A DNA stretch of 64,000 bases from Actinomadura rubteroloni (GTDB taxonomy: Bacteria > Actinomycetota > Actinomycetes > Streptosporangiales > Streptosporangiaceae). Shown here piece by piece: positions 32,147 through 40,963 of this stretch. Numbering within the stretch: position 1 is the first letter of the stretch; the number at the start of each line of letters is the position of its first letter. Where the stretch lies: contig NZ_MTBP01000002.1 of the NCBI RefSeq assembly GCF_002911665.1, positions 2,046,001-2,110,000 of the forward strand. The letters are read 5' to 3'. The notes under the pieces were generated by a model. It ran no database searches. It was not told the DNA's origin and saw nothing but the letters and a program-made list of their open reading frames with translations. Position numbers and translations under genes: made by a program.

Positions 32147-33183
32147 CAGCGGCCGAGCGTCGCCGTCAGCCGGTCGAACAGGTCCAGCGGTGCGGTCCCG
32201 CCCGGCGGTCGCGCGGCGGCGAAGTCGGCGAGGGCGGCCTCGGTGGTGTACTCGGGCCGCCATGCCAACTCGTCCGCCAGCCGGGACGTGTCCATGACCC
32301 GGCCGTAGGTGAGCCAGCGCAGCAGTTCGGGCGAGAACCCCGACATACCCCCAAAACGCCGTCCCATGTCCCCGAGGACCGAGATCGACGGGGCGGGCAT
32401 CGGAACCGTCGGCCGGTGCGCGCGGCGCAGCGCCTGCGACAGCAGCAGAACGCCGTCGCCCGCGACGTTGTAGCAGCCGGGATGGTCCTCGACGGCCATC
32501 CGGCGCAGCACTTCGACGCCGTCGTCCTCATGGAGGAACTGGAGGCGGGGATCGAACCCGAGCACGGTCGGGACGACCGGCAGCGCGAGGTAGCGGGTGA
32601 ACGGCGAGTCCACCCCGGGGCCGAGGAAGTTGGCGAACCGCAGCACGCTGACCGACAGGTCCGACCGGCGGCGCTGGAGCCCCCGCACATAGCCCTCGAT
32701 CTCGGCGGCGTCCTTGGCGAACCCGTGCCGGGGCGGGCGTGCGGGCTCGTCGTCCTCGGCGAACACGGCCGGGTCGCGCGGCGAGGACCCGTACACCGCC
32801 GCCGACGACCGCACGACGAGCCGACGCGTCGACTCCGCGCGCTGGCACGCCGCGAGGAGCTGCATCGTCCCGATGACGTTCAGTTCCTTGATCGTCGCGC
32901 GCGGACCGGACGGCGCGGTCACGAGGTTCAGGTGGACGACGGTGTCCACCCGCGCCGCCGCGATGATCCCGGCGATCGCCGGGGTGCGCAGGTCGACGCG
33001 CACGAACTCGGTGCGGCCGAGCGTCACCGGCGGCGCGACGGTGTCCACGCCGATGACCCGCTCGATCTCCGGATCGGCCTGGAGCGCGGTCGCGACCCGT
33101 GCGCCGAGCGAACGTGCGACGCCCGTGACGAGGACGACACGGGCGGAGGGCCTGGCCGTCACCGTGCGCCCCCTTCGCGGCAT
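32146..33183 (-). CDS. Extended SDR / NAD-dependent epimerase-like protein
   Basis: 345-residue Rossmann protein of the extended short-chain dehydrogenase group (annotated GalE2-like in mycobacteria). Dinucleotide motif VLVTGVARSLGARVA near residue 17, adenine-ring Asp VDLRTP, strand VVHLNLVTAP, and active-site Ser region VVRSSAAVYGSSP. At the YxxxK position it reads HGFAK, so the catalytic Tyr is not in its usual place; this seems common to this subgroup. Start ATG 33183 or GTG eight codons later (GGGGG upstream). Coupled to plsC-like gene. Confidence 0.78.
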   Translation of the reverse strand: MPRRGRTVTARPSARVVLVTGVARSLGARVATALQADPEIERVIGVDTVAPPVTLGRTEFVRVDLRTPAIAGIIAAARVDTVVHLNLVTAPSGPRATIKELNVIGTMQLLAACQRAESTRRLVVRSSAAVYGSSPRDPAVFAEDDEPARPPRHGFAKDAAEIEGYVRGLQRRRSDLSVSVLRFANFLGPGVDSPFTRYLALPVVPTVLGFDPRLQFLHEDDGVEVLRRMAVEDHPGCYNVAGDGVLLLSQALRRAHRPTVPMPAPSISVLGDMGRRFGGMSGFSPELLRWLTYGRVMDTSRLADELAWRPEYTTEAALADFAAARPPGGTAPLDLFDRLTATLGR

Positions 33184-33200
33184 TACGCCTTGCGGGCCTG

Positions 33201-33299
33201 CTACTTCTTGTTGCGACGCTGAATGCGCGTCTTCTTCAGCAGCTTGCGGTGCTTCTTCTTCGCCATCCGCTTACGACGCTTCTTGATGACAGAGCCCAC
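33201..33299 (-). CDS. bS22-like mini ribosomal protein (AURKAIP1/COX24 domain)
   Basis: 32-residue, extremely basic protein ending KKHRKLLKKTRIQRRNKK. It matches the AURKAIP1/COX24-domain mini-protein conserved in actinobacteria, shown to be ribosomal protein bS22 in mycobacteria (Rv0500B, 33 residues). GTG start at 33299 with CGAGG five bases upstream. It is 17 bases upstream of the SDR gene on the same strand. It is far too short for most gene callers but is well supported. Confidence 0.9.
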   Translation of the reverse strand: MGSVIKKRRKRMAKKKHRKLLKKTRIQRRNKK

Positions 33300-33484
33300 G
33301 AGACCTCGCTCGGCAAATCGGGGTGAGAAACGAACAACGGGCATGCGGCGGCAGAGGCCGAAACCCCGGCGCCATAGTCCGAACCACAAGCGTACCGCTG
33401 ACACGGCACGAGTCAGGACGCCGGTGTTTCGCGACGTCCCGCCCGTCGCGCGGACGCCGGTCGGTCAGGGTGGTACCGGCCCGC

Positions 33485-33513
33485 GTTCCGCCCGGGGGGC
33501 CCGGGGGCGGAAC
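33485..33513 (-). terminator. Hairpin in the 317-base gap after the HTH gene
   Basis: 9-bp stem GTTCCGCCC / GGGCGGAAC with an 11-base G/C-run loop, about 105 bases after the HTH gene stop. The rest of the gap 33300-33616 shows no gene; it should hold the promoter of the bS22-like gene, though I could not identify one. Confidence 0.35.
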
Positions 33514-33616
33514 CGGTCCGGCGGGCGCGCCGCCGGGCCTGTTCCGCGTCCGTCGTGTTTCGTCGTCGCCGCGTTGTCCGTCCTGCGGTGCCGCCGTCGA
33601 ACGCCCGTGCCGTCCG

Positions 33617-33820
33617 TCAGCCCGCCTCGATGTACGCGTCGCGCAGGTACTCGTGGACGGCCTGTTCGGGGACCCGGAACGAACGGCCCACACGGATCGC
33701 GGGCAGTTCGCCGGAGTGGACGAGTCGGTAGACGGTCATCTTGGACACCCGCATCACCGCCGCCACTTCGGCGACGGTCAGGAACCTGACCTCACTCAGA
33801 GGCCGCTCGCCTGAGCTCAT
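33617..33820 (-). CDS. Excisionase-type helix-turn-helix DNA-binding protein
   Basis: 67-residue MerR/excisionase-type (HTH_17) protein: VRFLTVAEVAAVMRVSKMTV, YRLVHSGELPAIRVGRSFRVPEQAVHEYLRD. It is the conserved actinobacterial regulator lying upstream of the bS22-like gene (Rv0500A by recollection) and is distantly related to BldC. ATG 33820 chosen because homologues begin MSSGERPLSEV. It is not an excisionase for an element here; no integrase or attachment site is nearby. Confidence 0.88.
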   Translation of the reverse strand: MSSGERPLSEVRFLTVAEVAAVMRVSKMTVYRLVHSGELPAIRVGRSFRVPEQAVHEYLRDAYIEAG

Positions 33821-33891
33821 CGGACGCCCTCTTCCACACGTGCCGCGCACCGGCCCTCCGGGTGACTTTGATCACGCACGTGTACTCCCTC

Positions 33892-33919
33892 AGCGTAAAT
33901 CGTGCATCGACAGTCGCAA
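33892..33919 (-). promoter_or_regulatory. Promoter for the HTH gene
   Basis: Minus-strand TTGCGA (33914-33919) and TACGCT (33892-33897) with a 16-base spacer, in the relatively AT-rich 335-base gap 33821-34155. The remainder of the gap has a small GTGACG/CGTCAC hairpin near 33998-34012 and no gene. Confidence 0.4.
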
Positions 33920-34155
33920 GAGGGGAGTTCCACCCATTTCCGTCTCCGGACCTGGCGAATCGGTCACAATGCCCTTGCGCCGCCGCACGGCAGGGACGTG
34001 ACGGAGCGTCACTCATCTCCCGGCCGCGCCATCCGAACCGTCGATGACCTGGGCTTCCATCATGCACAGGCGCTCTCATCCGGGGCGAGCGCATCGGCCG
34101 GGTGATCTCGTCACGGACGGTGATGAAACGCCCTCCGCGAGGTGAGGGGCGCGCG

Positions 34156-34977
34156 TCAGGCGCGGGCCGCGCGCTCCAGCAGATACGCGGTCATCGGCTC
34201 GTAGTGCTGCGGGGATACGCCGTCGTCCAGCGGAACGACGACGTCGATCTTGCCCTCGGCCGCGCCGGTGAACAGCGCCGGGTCGTTACAGTCCGCGAAC
34301 CCGACGGTGTCGATCCCGGCCTGTCCGGCGGCGCCCGCGAAACCGTGGTCGGCGATGGCCAGATCCGGCCAACCGCTTCCGTTTGGGCCCGAAAGCCCGT
34401 CCGCGGACAGCTCGGCGAGCATCGCTTCCATCGCGTCCGGGTCGTGCGAGTGCTGGACGGCGCCCCGCTCGTCCACGACCATCGCGACCCCGGCGAGCGC
34501 GTAGACGAGCCGGCGCGGCGTCCAGGCGCCCCGCCAGTCCTGCACGTCGTACGTCCAGCCCTCGGCGGGCCGCAGCACGCGGCACCCCGCGTCGGCCAGG
34601 AACCGCGCGACCTCCTCGTACACCGGCGTCAGCGTCGCGGGGTGCCCGGTCGCGAGCAGGACGGTCTCGCGCCGCCGCGCGGCGGCGCCGATGCGGTCGC
34701 CCATCGCCTCCAGCGCGTCGATGGTGATCTCGGGGTCGATCGTGTCGTCGCCGTACAGGTGCAGCGGGTCCGCGACGACGCCGCAGCGCTCGACCATGAC
34801 GTCCAGGACGTCGCGTTCGGTCCACGTCCGGTCGAACTTCAGGCCGAGCTGGTAGTACGGGTCGCCGTTCGCGAGGCGGCGGTAGTGCAGCAGGTTGTTC
34901 TGCCGCGGCGTCGCGACGTCGCCCGCGATCATCGTCGCGACCAGGTGGGCGCGCAGCTCCGCGCGGTCGGGGGCCAT
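34156..34977 (-). CDS. Conserved actinobacterial protein, phosphatase-like
   Basis: 273-residue soluble protein. Conserved-looking blocks are LRAHLVATMIAGDVATPRQNNLLHYRRLA at the N-terminus, VLLATGHPATLTPVYEEVARFL near 105, YDVQDWRGAWTPRRLVYAL, HSHDPDAMEAML and a C-terminal DLAIADHGFAGAAGQAGI. Homologues are labelled phosphatase in streptomycetes as far as I recall, without known substrate. ATG 34977 directly follows the acuC stop (TGAATG), so the two are co-translated. Confidence 0.65.
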   Translation of the reverse strand: MAPDRAELRAHLVATMIAGDVATPRQNNLLHYRRLANGDPYYQLGLKFDRTWTERDVLDVMVERCGVVADPLHLYGDDTIDPEITIDALEAMGDRIGAAARRRETVLLATGHPATLTPVYEEVARFLADAGCRVLRPAEGWTYDVQDWRGAWTPRRLVYALAGVAMVVDERGAVQHSHDPDAMEAMLAELSADGLSGPNGSGWPDLAIADHGFAGAAGQAGIDTVGFADCNDPALFTGAAEGKIDVVVPLDDGVSPQHYEPMTAYLLERAARA

Positions 34978-36189
34978 TCAGATCTCCAGGGGGTCGAGGC
35001 CCAGGTCCGGGAAGACGGCGCGGCGCGTCGCGACGATCGCCTGGTCCACCGGGTTGGCCGGGTCGTAGCCGGAATCGAACGGGCGGAACTCCACCGTCCG
35101 GCCGTCGGTCATGCGGCGGGGCGCGATCTCGTCGGTGCGGGCCCGGACCAGCTCGCGCCAGTCGTCGGGGGTCTGCGTCCCCGGCGCGACGGGACGGCCG
35201 GACGCCTCGGCGAGCAGGTGCGTCCACGCCCGCGGCACCACCTGCACCAGCTCGTATCCGCCGCCGCCGGTCGCGATCCAGCGCCCGTCCGCGACCTCGT
35301 GCGCGAGGCGGTGCAGCGCGGCGTGGGCGGTGCGCTGGCCGTCCACGGTGAGGAGCAGGTGCGCGAGCGGGTCGAGGGCGTGCGCGTCCGCGCCGTGCTG
35401 GGTCACCAGGACCTGCGGACGGAACGCGCGCAGCGCCTGCGGGACGACCGCGTCGAACGCCCGCAGCCACGGACCGTCGGAGGTGCCCGGCGGCAGCGCG
35501 ATGTTGACGGCCGAGCCGATCGCGTCCGGTCCGCCCGTCTCGGTGGGAAAGCCGGTGCCCGGGAACAGGGAGCGCGGTGACTCGTGGAGGCTGATGGTGA
35601 GGACGCGGGGGTCGTTGTAGAACGCGTCCTGCACACCGTCGCCGTGGTGGACGTCGATGTCCACGTACGCGACGCGCTCGGCCCCGTTCTCCAGCAGCCA
35701 AGCTATGGCGATGGCCGGGTCGTTGTAGACGCAGAACCCGCTGGCGGATCCGGCGAGTGCGTGGTGAAGGCCGCCGGAAACGTTCACGGCGTGCCGGGCC
35801 TCGCCCGTCCAGACCGCGCGGGCCGCCGCCACCGACGCGCCCGCGACCAGCGCGGACGCCTCGTGCATCCCGAGGAACACCGGGTTGTCCTCGGTGCCGA
35901 TCCCGTACCGCTCTTCGGCGAGCCCGGTCGCGCCCGCGTGCCGGACGGCGGCGATGTAGGCCTCTTCGTGGACGAGCCGCAGCAGCGCGTCGTCGGCCGC
36001 GTCGAAGCCCGTCACGGTGACGTCCGGGCCGTCCAGGACGCCGAGCGCGCGGGCCAGCGCGACCGTCAGCTCCACCCGGACGGGGTTCATGGGGTGCCCG
36101 GGGCCGAAGTCGTAGGACGTGAGCCGGTCGTCCCAGAGGACCCGCAGCCCGCACCCCTCGGTGGACGGCTCGGGCGGCAGGCTGCTCAT
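34978..36189 (-). CDS. acuC: AcuC-type histone deacetylase family protein
   Basis: 403-residue zinc-dependent deacylase of the class I/II HDAC fold, in bacteria acting on acetyl-lysine of acetyl-CoA synthetase. Catalytic residues visible: VSGGLHHALAG (tandem His near 140), YVDIDVHHGDGVQ with zinc ligands Asp and His near 175, TQHGADAHALDPLA with the third ligand near 260, and TGGGGYELV near 305. ATG 36189 taken over GTG two codons upstream. First gene of the acuC-phosphatase pair, divergent from the esterase gene. Confidence 0.92.
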   Translation of the reverse strand: MSSLPPEPSTEGCGLRVLWDDRLTSYDFGPGHPMNPVRVELTVALARALGVLDGPDVTVTGFDAADDALLRLVHEEAYIAAVRHAGATGLAEERYGIGTEDNPVFLGMHEASALVAGASVAAARAVWTGEARHAVNVSGGLHHALAGSASGFCVYNDPAIAIAWLLENGAERVAYVDIDVHHGDGVQDAFYNDPRVLTISLHESPRSLFPGTGFPTETGGPDAIGSAVNIALPPGTSDGPWLRAFDAVVPQALRAFRPQVLVTQHGADAHALDPLAHLLLTVDGQRTAHAALHRLAHEVADGRWIATGGGGYELVQVVPRAWTHLLAEASGRPVAPGTQTPDDWRELVRARTDEIAPRRMTDGRTVEFRPFDSGYDPANPVDQAIVATRRAVFPDLGLDPLEI

Positions 36190-36220
36190 GACCACACGGT
36201 AGCGCCCGTCCCGACCGGGC

Positions 36221-36250
36221 GGTCAGGTGAGGTGGGTCACCCCCCTGACC
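36221..36250. repeat. Inverted repeat in acuC/esterase divergent gap
   Basis: GGTCAGG (36221-36227) pairs with CCTGACC (36244-36250), 16-base loop, about 30 bases upstream of acuC. It could be an operator for either divergent gene. Confidence 0.35.
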
Positions 36251-36372
36251 TCGGCGGACACACCGGGAAGATCGTTAAACGGAGGACATGGGTGACAAAG
36301 ATGTGACGTGAGCCACCGGACGGAAACGGGAAGGAAACGGTTACGACCGAAATCCACCCCCGAGGAAGGCCG

Positions 36373-37434
36373 ATGGATACGCGAACCGGGCGTTCCACCG
36401 GGGTGACTCCGCTGCCGACGACCCGCGCGGCGAAGCCAGCCCCCCACGAACGCCGTCCGACCCGGCGCAGCCGCCTCATCCACCGCGCGCTGCGCTTCGG
36501 CGTCTACCCGGTGATGCACCGCGTCCCGGGCCACGCCGGAAGTCTGCGCACCGCGCGCTCCACCGTGGAGGCGGCGGCGCTGCTGCTGCCCGGCGACGCC
36601 CGCGTCCGGGTGCGCCCGGTGCGGGACCCGGGCGTGGAGAGCGGCGGCGCGCCGCTGGAAGGCGAGTGGGTGGTCGCGCGGTCCGCGCCGGACGGCCCGG
36701 CGCGCGGCGCGATCCTCTACCTGCACGGCGGCGGGTACGTGGTGTGCTCCCCGCGCACGCACCGGCCCATCACCGCGCGGCTCGCACACGACACCGGGCT
36801 GCCCGTGCTCGTCCCCCGCTACCGCCTCGCGCCCGAGCACCCGTTCCCCGCGCCGCTGGAGGACGCCGTCGCCGCGTACCGGTGGCTGCTGGACCGGGGC
36901 GTTCCCCCGTCCGGGATCGTCATCGCCGGGGACTCGGCGGGCGGGCACCTGGCCGCCGCGCTGACCGCCGAGATCGTCCGGACCGGCCTGCCGAACCCCG
37001 CCGGGACCGTCCTGTTCTCCCCCTGGGTCGACCTGAGCTGCGAGCTGTCGGTGCGCGCGCAGCTCGACGCGCGCGACCCCTACATCAGCGCGACGGCGGC
37101 CCGCCGCGTGGCGCGTCTCGTCGTGGGGTCCGCCGGCTTCGACGACCCGCGCCTGGCCCTGCTCGCCGCCCCCTGGACCGGCGCCCCGCCGGTGCTGATC
37201 CAGGTGGGCGGCGCCGAGGTGCTGCGTCCCGAGGCCGAGGCGCTCGCCGCCGCGATCACCCGCGCCGGCGGACGCTGCGACCTCCAGGTCTGGAACGGCC
37301 AGATGCACGTCTTCCAGATGCTCAACCGCGTGACCCGGGAGGCCAGCACGGCGATGCGCGAGACGGCGCGCTTCGTCCGCGAGGTCACCGCCGCCCCGCC
37401 CCGCCCGAAGAAGAAGACGACCGCCGTCGCCTGA
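36373..37434 (+). CDS. Alpha/beta hydrolase (HSL family esterase)
   Basis: 353-residue esterase of the hormone-sensitive-lipase family. Oxyanion motif YLHGGGYVVCS near residue 118, nucleophile elbow IVIAGDSAGGHLAAAL with catalytic Ser near 187, acid and base in the C-terminal region (PVLIQVGGAEVLRPEAEAL; QMHVFQML with His near 316). A basic N-terminal 50 residues and a Lys-rich tail (PRPKKKTTAVA) flank the domain. ATG 36373 has GGAAGG upstream. The product ester is unknown. A 14-bp-stem hairpin follows the gene. Confidence 0.9.
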   Translation: MDTRTGRSTGVTPLPTTRAAKPAPHERRPTRRSRLIHRALRFGVYPVMHRVPGHAGSLRTARSTVEAAALLLPGDARVRVRPVRDPGVESGGAPLEGEWVVARSAPDGPARGAILYLHGGGYVVCSPRTHRPITARLAHDTGLPVLVPRYRLAPEHPFPAPLEDAVAAYRWLLDRGVPPSGIVIAGDSAGGHLAAALTAEIVRTGLPNPAGTVLFSPWVDLSCELSVRAQLDARDPYISATAARRVARLVVGSAGFDDPRLALLAAPWTGAPPVLIQVGGAEVLRPEAEALAAAITRAGGRCDLQVWNGQMHVFQMLNRVTREASTAMRETARFVREVTAAPPRPKKKTTAVA

Positions 37435-37443
37435 CCCGGACCT

Positions 37444-37501
37444 GAGGCGTCCCCGCGCGGCTCCGCGACCCCCCTGCGCCGGCCCCCCGCGGGGACGCCT
37501 C
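37444..37501. terminator. Bidirectional terminator between esterase and helR
   Basis: Perfect 14-bp inverted repeat (GAGGCGTCCCCGCG / CGCGGGGACGCCTC) with a 30-base C/G-rich loop, between two convergent stops. Confidence 0.65.
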
Positions 37502-37511
37502 GCCATCCCGG

Positions 37512-39647
37512 TCAGCGGGTCAGGATGACGAGCTGCTGGGTGGCTCGGGTCATCGCCACGTAGCGGTCCACCGCTCCTTCGATGCCTTCGCCGAAGGTTT
37601 CGGGGTCGATGAGGACGACCAGGTCGAATTCGAGGCCCTTGGAGAGTTCCGGTGTCAGGGAGCGGACGCGGGGGCGTTCGGGGAACGTCGGGTCGCCGAT
37701 GACGCAGGCGACGCCCTCGGCGTGGTCGGCGAGCCAGGTGTCCAGGAGTCCTTCCAGGTCGGACAGGGTGCCGTGGGTGACGGGACGGCCGCCGGAGCGG
37801 ATGGACGTCGGGACGTTGGCGTCCGGGAGCGCCGCGCGGATGACGGGTTCGGCGGCCGACATGATCTCTTCGGGCGTCCGGTAGTTGATCGTCAGGGAGG
37901 ACTCCTCGATGCGGTCGAAGCCGACGCGCGCGAGGCGTTCCCGCCAGGACTCGGTGAAGCCGTGCCGGGCCTGGGCGCGGTCGCCGACGATCGTGAAGCT
38001 CCGGGACGGGCACCGCTGGAGCAGCATCTGCCATTCGGCGTCGGTCAGCTCCTGCGCCTCGTCCACGACGATGTGCGCGAACGGGCCGGCGAGCGGGTCC
38101 CGTTCGGTGCCCGCCGGTTCGGTCTTGTCCATCAGGTTCTCTTGGAGGTCCTCGCCGCGCAGCATCGTGACCGCGCCCTCGCCGTCGTCGTCGGCTTCGA
38201 GCAGGTCGGCGGCGACCTGGGCGCGGTAGGCGCGTTCCTCGGCGGCCGACGCCTGGCGCTCGCGGCGGCGCCGGGACGCCTTCGGGTCGCCGAGGCGCTG
38301 CCGGGCCGCGTCGAGGATCGGCAGGTCCGCGGTCGTCCAGGCGTGCGGGTCGGCGCGCTGCAACGTGCTGATCTCCTCCGGGTCCAGCCAGGGCGCGCAC
38401 AGGCGCAGGTAGGCGGGCACCGTCCACAGGTCGCCGACGAGATCGTCCGGTTCGATCACCGGCCAGGCGCGGTTGAGGGCCGTGCGCAGCTCGCGGTCCC
38501 GGTCCAGGGACGCGCGGATCAGGTCGCGCGGGGCCTCTTCGTCGTGCTTGTCGATCAGGATGTCGATCAGCTCGTCCCAGATCAGGTCGAGCGCCTCGTT
38601 GTGCGGAACGGACGAGCCGGCCGCCGCGAACGCCTCCGCCCAGTCGCCTTGCGTCACGCGGACCTCGGACCAGTCGGTGGTGACCTTCATGCTCTCGGCG
38701 GGCGGACGCTCGTAGAACCGGACGGCCTTCTCCACCGCCCGCACCATCCCGGCGGACGCCTTCAGCCGCGCCGCCTCGGGGTCCTTCTCGTCCGCCGCCG
38801 TCGCGCCCTCCGGGACGAGGTCGCGCAGCGTGCAGGTCTGGACGCCCTCCTCGCCGAGGCTCGGCAGGACGTCGGAGACGTAGGCCAGGTACGGCTGGTG
38901 CGGGCCGACGAACAGCACGCCGCCGCGCCGGTGCCCGAGCCGGGGGTCGGAGTAGAGCAGGTACGCGGTCCGGTGCAGGGCGACGACGGTCTTGCCGGTG
39001 CCGGGGCCGCCGTCCACGACGAGCGCGCCCCGCGAGCCCGCGCGGATGATGGCGTCCTGGTCGGCCTGGATCGTGCCGAGGACGTCGCGCATCCGGGGCG
39101 AGCGGGTGCCGCCGAGGCTGGCGATGAACGCGGACTGGTCGTCCAGCGCGGCGTGGTCCTCGAAGCCGTCGGCGGTGAAGACCTCGTCCCAGTAGTCGGT
39201 GACGCGGCCGTCGGTCCAGCGGTAGCGGCGGCGGCTCGCGAGGCCCATCGGGTTGGCGTGGGTCGCGCCGAAGAACGGCTCGGCCGCCGGGGACCGCCAG
39301 TCGAGCAGCAGACGGCGGCCAGCGGCGTCGGTGAGTCCGAGACGTCCGACGTAGACGGGCTCGGAATCGTCCGCGCCGACCATGTGGCCGAGGCACAGGT
39401 CCAGCCCGAACCGGCGCAGCGTGCGCAGCCGGGCCGTCAGCCGGTGGACTTCGAGGTCCCGTTCCAGCGCCCGCTGACCCTTGCCGCCGGTCGCCTTGCG
39501 CTCGGCGTCCAGGCGGGCGGACAGGTCGGCGATCTGCTCCGCCAGCGTGTCGGCGATGGCGGCGAAGTGCCGCTCGTCGGCGGCGATCAACTTCGGGTCG
39601 GCCTTGGCCGACAGCCGGTCGGGCAGCGCGAACGCGCGGGTGTTCAT
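37512..39647 (-). CDS. helR: HelR-type RNA polymerase recycling ATPase
   Basis: 711-residue superfamily 1 helicase-like protein of the HelD/HelR class, which pries stalled RNA polymerase off DNA; HelR also displaces rifamycin from the enzyme. N-terminal coiled coil (about 20-85, HFAAIADTLAEQIADL and following Arg/Glu heptads), RSPAAEPFF near 135, Walker A DGGPGTGKTVVALHR near 235, Walker B HIVVDEAQELTDAEW near 520, and C-terminal YVAMTRATQQLVIL. ATG 39647 overlaps the glycosyltransferase stop as ATGA. The upstream palindrome at 40915 makes the HelR assignment stronger than generic HelD. Confidence 0.88.
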   Translation of the reverse strand: MNTRAFALPDRLSAKADPKLIAADERHFAAIADTLAEQIADLSARLDAERKATGGKGQRALERDLEVHRLTARLRTLRRFGLDLCLGHMVGADDSEPVYVGRLGLTDAAGRRLLLDWRSPAAEPFFGATHANPMGLASRRRYRWTDGRVTDYWDEVFTADGFEDHAALDDQSAFIASLGGTRSPRMRDVLGTIQADQDAIIRAGSRGALVVDGGPGTGKTVVALHRTAYLLYSDPRLGHRRGGVLFVGPHQPYLAYVSDVLPSLGEEGVQTCTLRDLVPEGATAADEKDPEAARLKASAGMVRAVEKAVRFYERPPAESMKVTTDWSEVRVTQGDWAEAFAAAGSSVPHNEALDLIWDELIDILIDKHDEEAPRDLIRASLDRDRELRTALNRAWPVIEPDDLVGDLWTVPAYLRLCAPWLDPEEISTLQRADPHAWTTADLPILDAARQRLGDPKASRRRRERQASAAEERAYRAQVAADLLEADDDGEGAVTMLRGEDLQENLMDKTEPAGTERDPLAGPFAHIVVDEAQELTDAEWQMLLQRCPSRSFTIVGDRAQARHGFTESWRERLARVGFDRIEESSLTINYRTPEEIMSAAEPVIRAALPDANVPTSIRSGGRPVTHGTLSDLEGLLDTWLADHAEGVACVIGDPTFPERPRVRSLTPELSKGLEFDLVVLIDPETFGEGIEGAVDRYVAMTRATQQLVILTR

Positions 39648-40861
39648 TTCGTCTCCGAGGTGATCGCGTCGAGCAGGAGCTTGGCGGCGACGGCCGCGCC
39701 GTCGGTGCGGATGGCCGGGGCCACCTCGCTCGCCCGGCCCTGGGCCGCGAGCGCGGTGGCGAGCGCGGACGCCAGGGACGCCGGCGTCAGGTCCGGCGCG
39801 TCGTGGAGCGCTCCGATGCCGAGTTCGGCGACCCGGCCGCCCCAGTACGGCTGGTCCACGACCTGCGGCACGACGACCTGGGGCGCGCCCGCGCGGGCGG
39901 CGGCCGTCGTCGTGCCCGCGCCGCCGTGGTGGACGACCGCCGCGACCCGTCCGAACAATTTCTGCTGGTTGACTTCGCCGATCGCGAGGCAGTCCGCCGC
40001 GTCGTCCGGGGTCAGGCCCGCCCAGCCCCGGGCGATGATCGCGCGGCGGCCCACGGCGCGCGCCGCCGCGACGGCCGTCCGGGCGACGTCCCGCGCGCCG
40101 TGCATCGGCATGCTGCCGAACCCGACGTAGACCGGGGGCGGGCCGGCGGCAAGGAACGCCTCCAGCTCGGGCGGGAGCGGACGGTCGTCCGGCCGGATCC
40201 ACGCGCCGGTCTGGACGACGTCGACGTCCGCCGGCTCCCGCCACGGCGCGAGAAGCGGGTCGGCCGCCAGCCACGGCCGGTCCGTGAAGACGTGGTCGCG
40301 GACGGCGTCCACCGGCGGCAGCCCCACGGCCGCGCGGTGCCGGTTGAGCGGGGCGCGGAACAGGGCGTCGACGTTCTCGGCGTCCAGGCGCCACAGCTCC
40401 CGGTTGTCCGTCACGTCCGGCGGGAACGGCTTCGGCGGACGCTGCGACGCCGGGTGGTGCGGCGACGGCAGCGTGACCGGCTGGAAGCACGCGTAGGCGT
40501 ACGGAATGCCCAGTTTCTCCGCCACCGACCGTGCCCCCGCCGGGACCAGGCCCGTCGCGACCAGCGCGGAGCAGCCCTCGGCCGCTTCGGCGACCGGACC
40601 GAAATGGTCGGCGACCCAGCCGGCCGCGCGCTCGAACGCGTCGTCGGCCGTGGGCGGCCGGTCCCCGCCGACCCATGCGCGCAACGACTGGCCGAACGGG
40701 ACCATCGTGATCCCGTCCGCCGCGAGCAGGTCCGCGAACTCCTCGTCCGGCGGCGCGCACACCCGCGCCTCCACGCCGAGGTCCCGCAGCCGGACGGCCA
40801 GCGCGGCCATCGGCTCCAGATCGCCGCGCGACCCGTACGTCAGCAGCAGCACTCGCACCAT
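39644..40861 (-). CDS. rgt: Rifamycin glycosyltransferase-like GT1 enzyme
   Basis: 405-residue GT-B glycosyltransferase. N-terminal acceptor domain VRVLLLTYGSRGDLEPMAAL, and C-terminal donor domain PPVYVGFGSMPM, then VVHHGGAGTTTAAARAGAPQ with PQVVDQPYWGGRVAELGIG (UDP/NDP-sugar binding). Rgt enzymes inactivate rifamycins by glucosylating the ansa-chain C23 hydroxyl. Assignment rests on family, on coupling to helR and on the RAE-like palindrome 54 bases upstream; GT1 sequence alone could equally be a macrolide or sterol glycosyltransferase. ATG 40861 has GGGGGA four bases upstream. Confidence 0.8.
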   Translation of the reverse strand: MVRVLLLTYGSRGDLEPMAALAVRLRDLGVEARVCAPPDEEFADLLAADGITMVPFGQSLRAWVGGDRPPTADDAFERAAGWVADHFGPVAEAAEGCSALVATGLVPAGARSVAEKLGIPYAYACFQPVTLPSPHHPASQRPPKPFPPDVTDNRELWRLDAENVDALFRAPLNRHRAAVGLPPVDAVRDHVFTDRPWLAADPLLAPWREPADVDVVQTGAWIRPDDRPLPPELEAFLAAGPPPVYVGFGSMPMHGARDVARTAVAAARAVGRRAIIARGWAGLTPDDAADCLAIGEVNQQKLFGRVAAVVHHGGAGTTTAAARAGAPQVVVPQVVDQPYWGGRVAELGIGALHDAPDLTPASLASALATALAAQGRASEVAPAIRTDGAAVAAKLLLDAITSETK

Positions 40862-40900
40862 CGTCCCCCGTTTCCGCAGGCAGTGAGCCTCCGGCGGACG

Positions 40901-40931
40901 ATTGTGAAGCACGGAGGGGGTCTTGCCGCAA
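40901..40931 (-). promoter_or_regulatory. Putative rgt-helR promoter
   Basis: Minus-strand TTGCGG (40926-40931, inside the palindrome) and CACAAT (40901-40906) with a 19-base spacer, giving a predicted leader of about 30 bases. The long spacer suggests an activated rather than constitutive promoter. Confidence 0.4.
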
Positions 40932-40939
40932 GCCCCCCT
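40915..40939 (-). promoter_or_regulatory. Rifamycin-associated element (RAE)-like palindrome
   Basis: 25-base palindrome with core CTTGC-C-GCAAG flanked by five-G and five-C runs, one central mismatch pair. On the minus strand it reads GGGGCTTGCGGCAAGACCCC, which agrees with the RAE consensus known upstream of rifamycin-inducible genes in actinomycetes. It lies 54 bases upstream of rgt. Confidence 0.8.
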
Positions 40940-40951
40940 GTGCGCTATAAA
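40923..40951 (+). promoter_or_regulatory. Opposing promoter overlapping the RAE
   Basis: Plus-strand TTGCCG (40923-40928, inside the palindrome) and TATAAA (40946-40951) with an ideal 17-base spacer. The predicted transcript would start near 40958 and meet a strong terminator after about 28 bases. Confidence 0.4.
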
Positions 40952-40963
40952 TTGAGACTGGAG

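Noticed and set aside
33617..33820. Excisionase gene as a sign of an integrated element
   Set aside because: The HTH protein is a conserved chromosomal regulator next to the bS22-like gene; no integrase, attachment site or phage gene is nearby.
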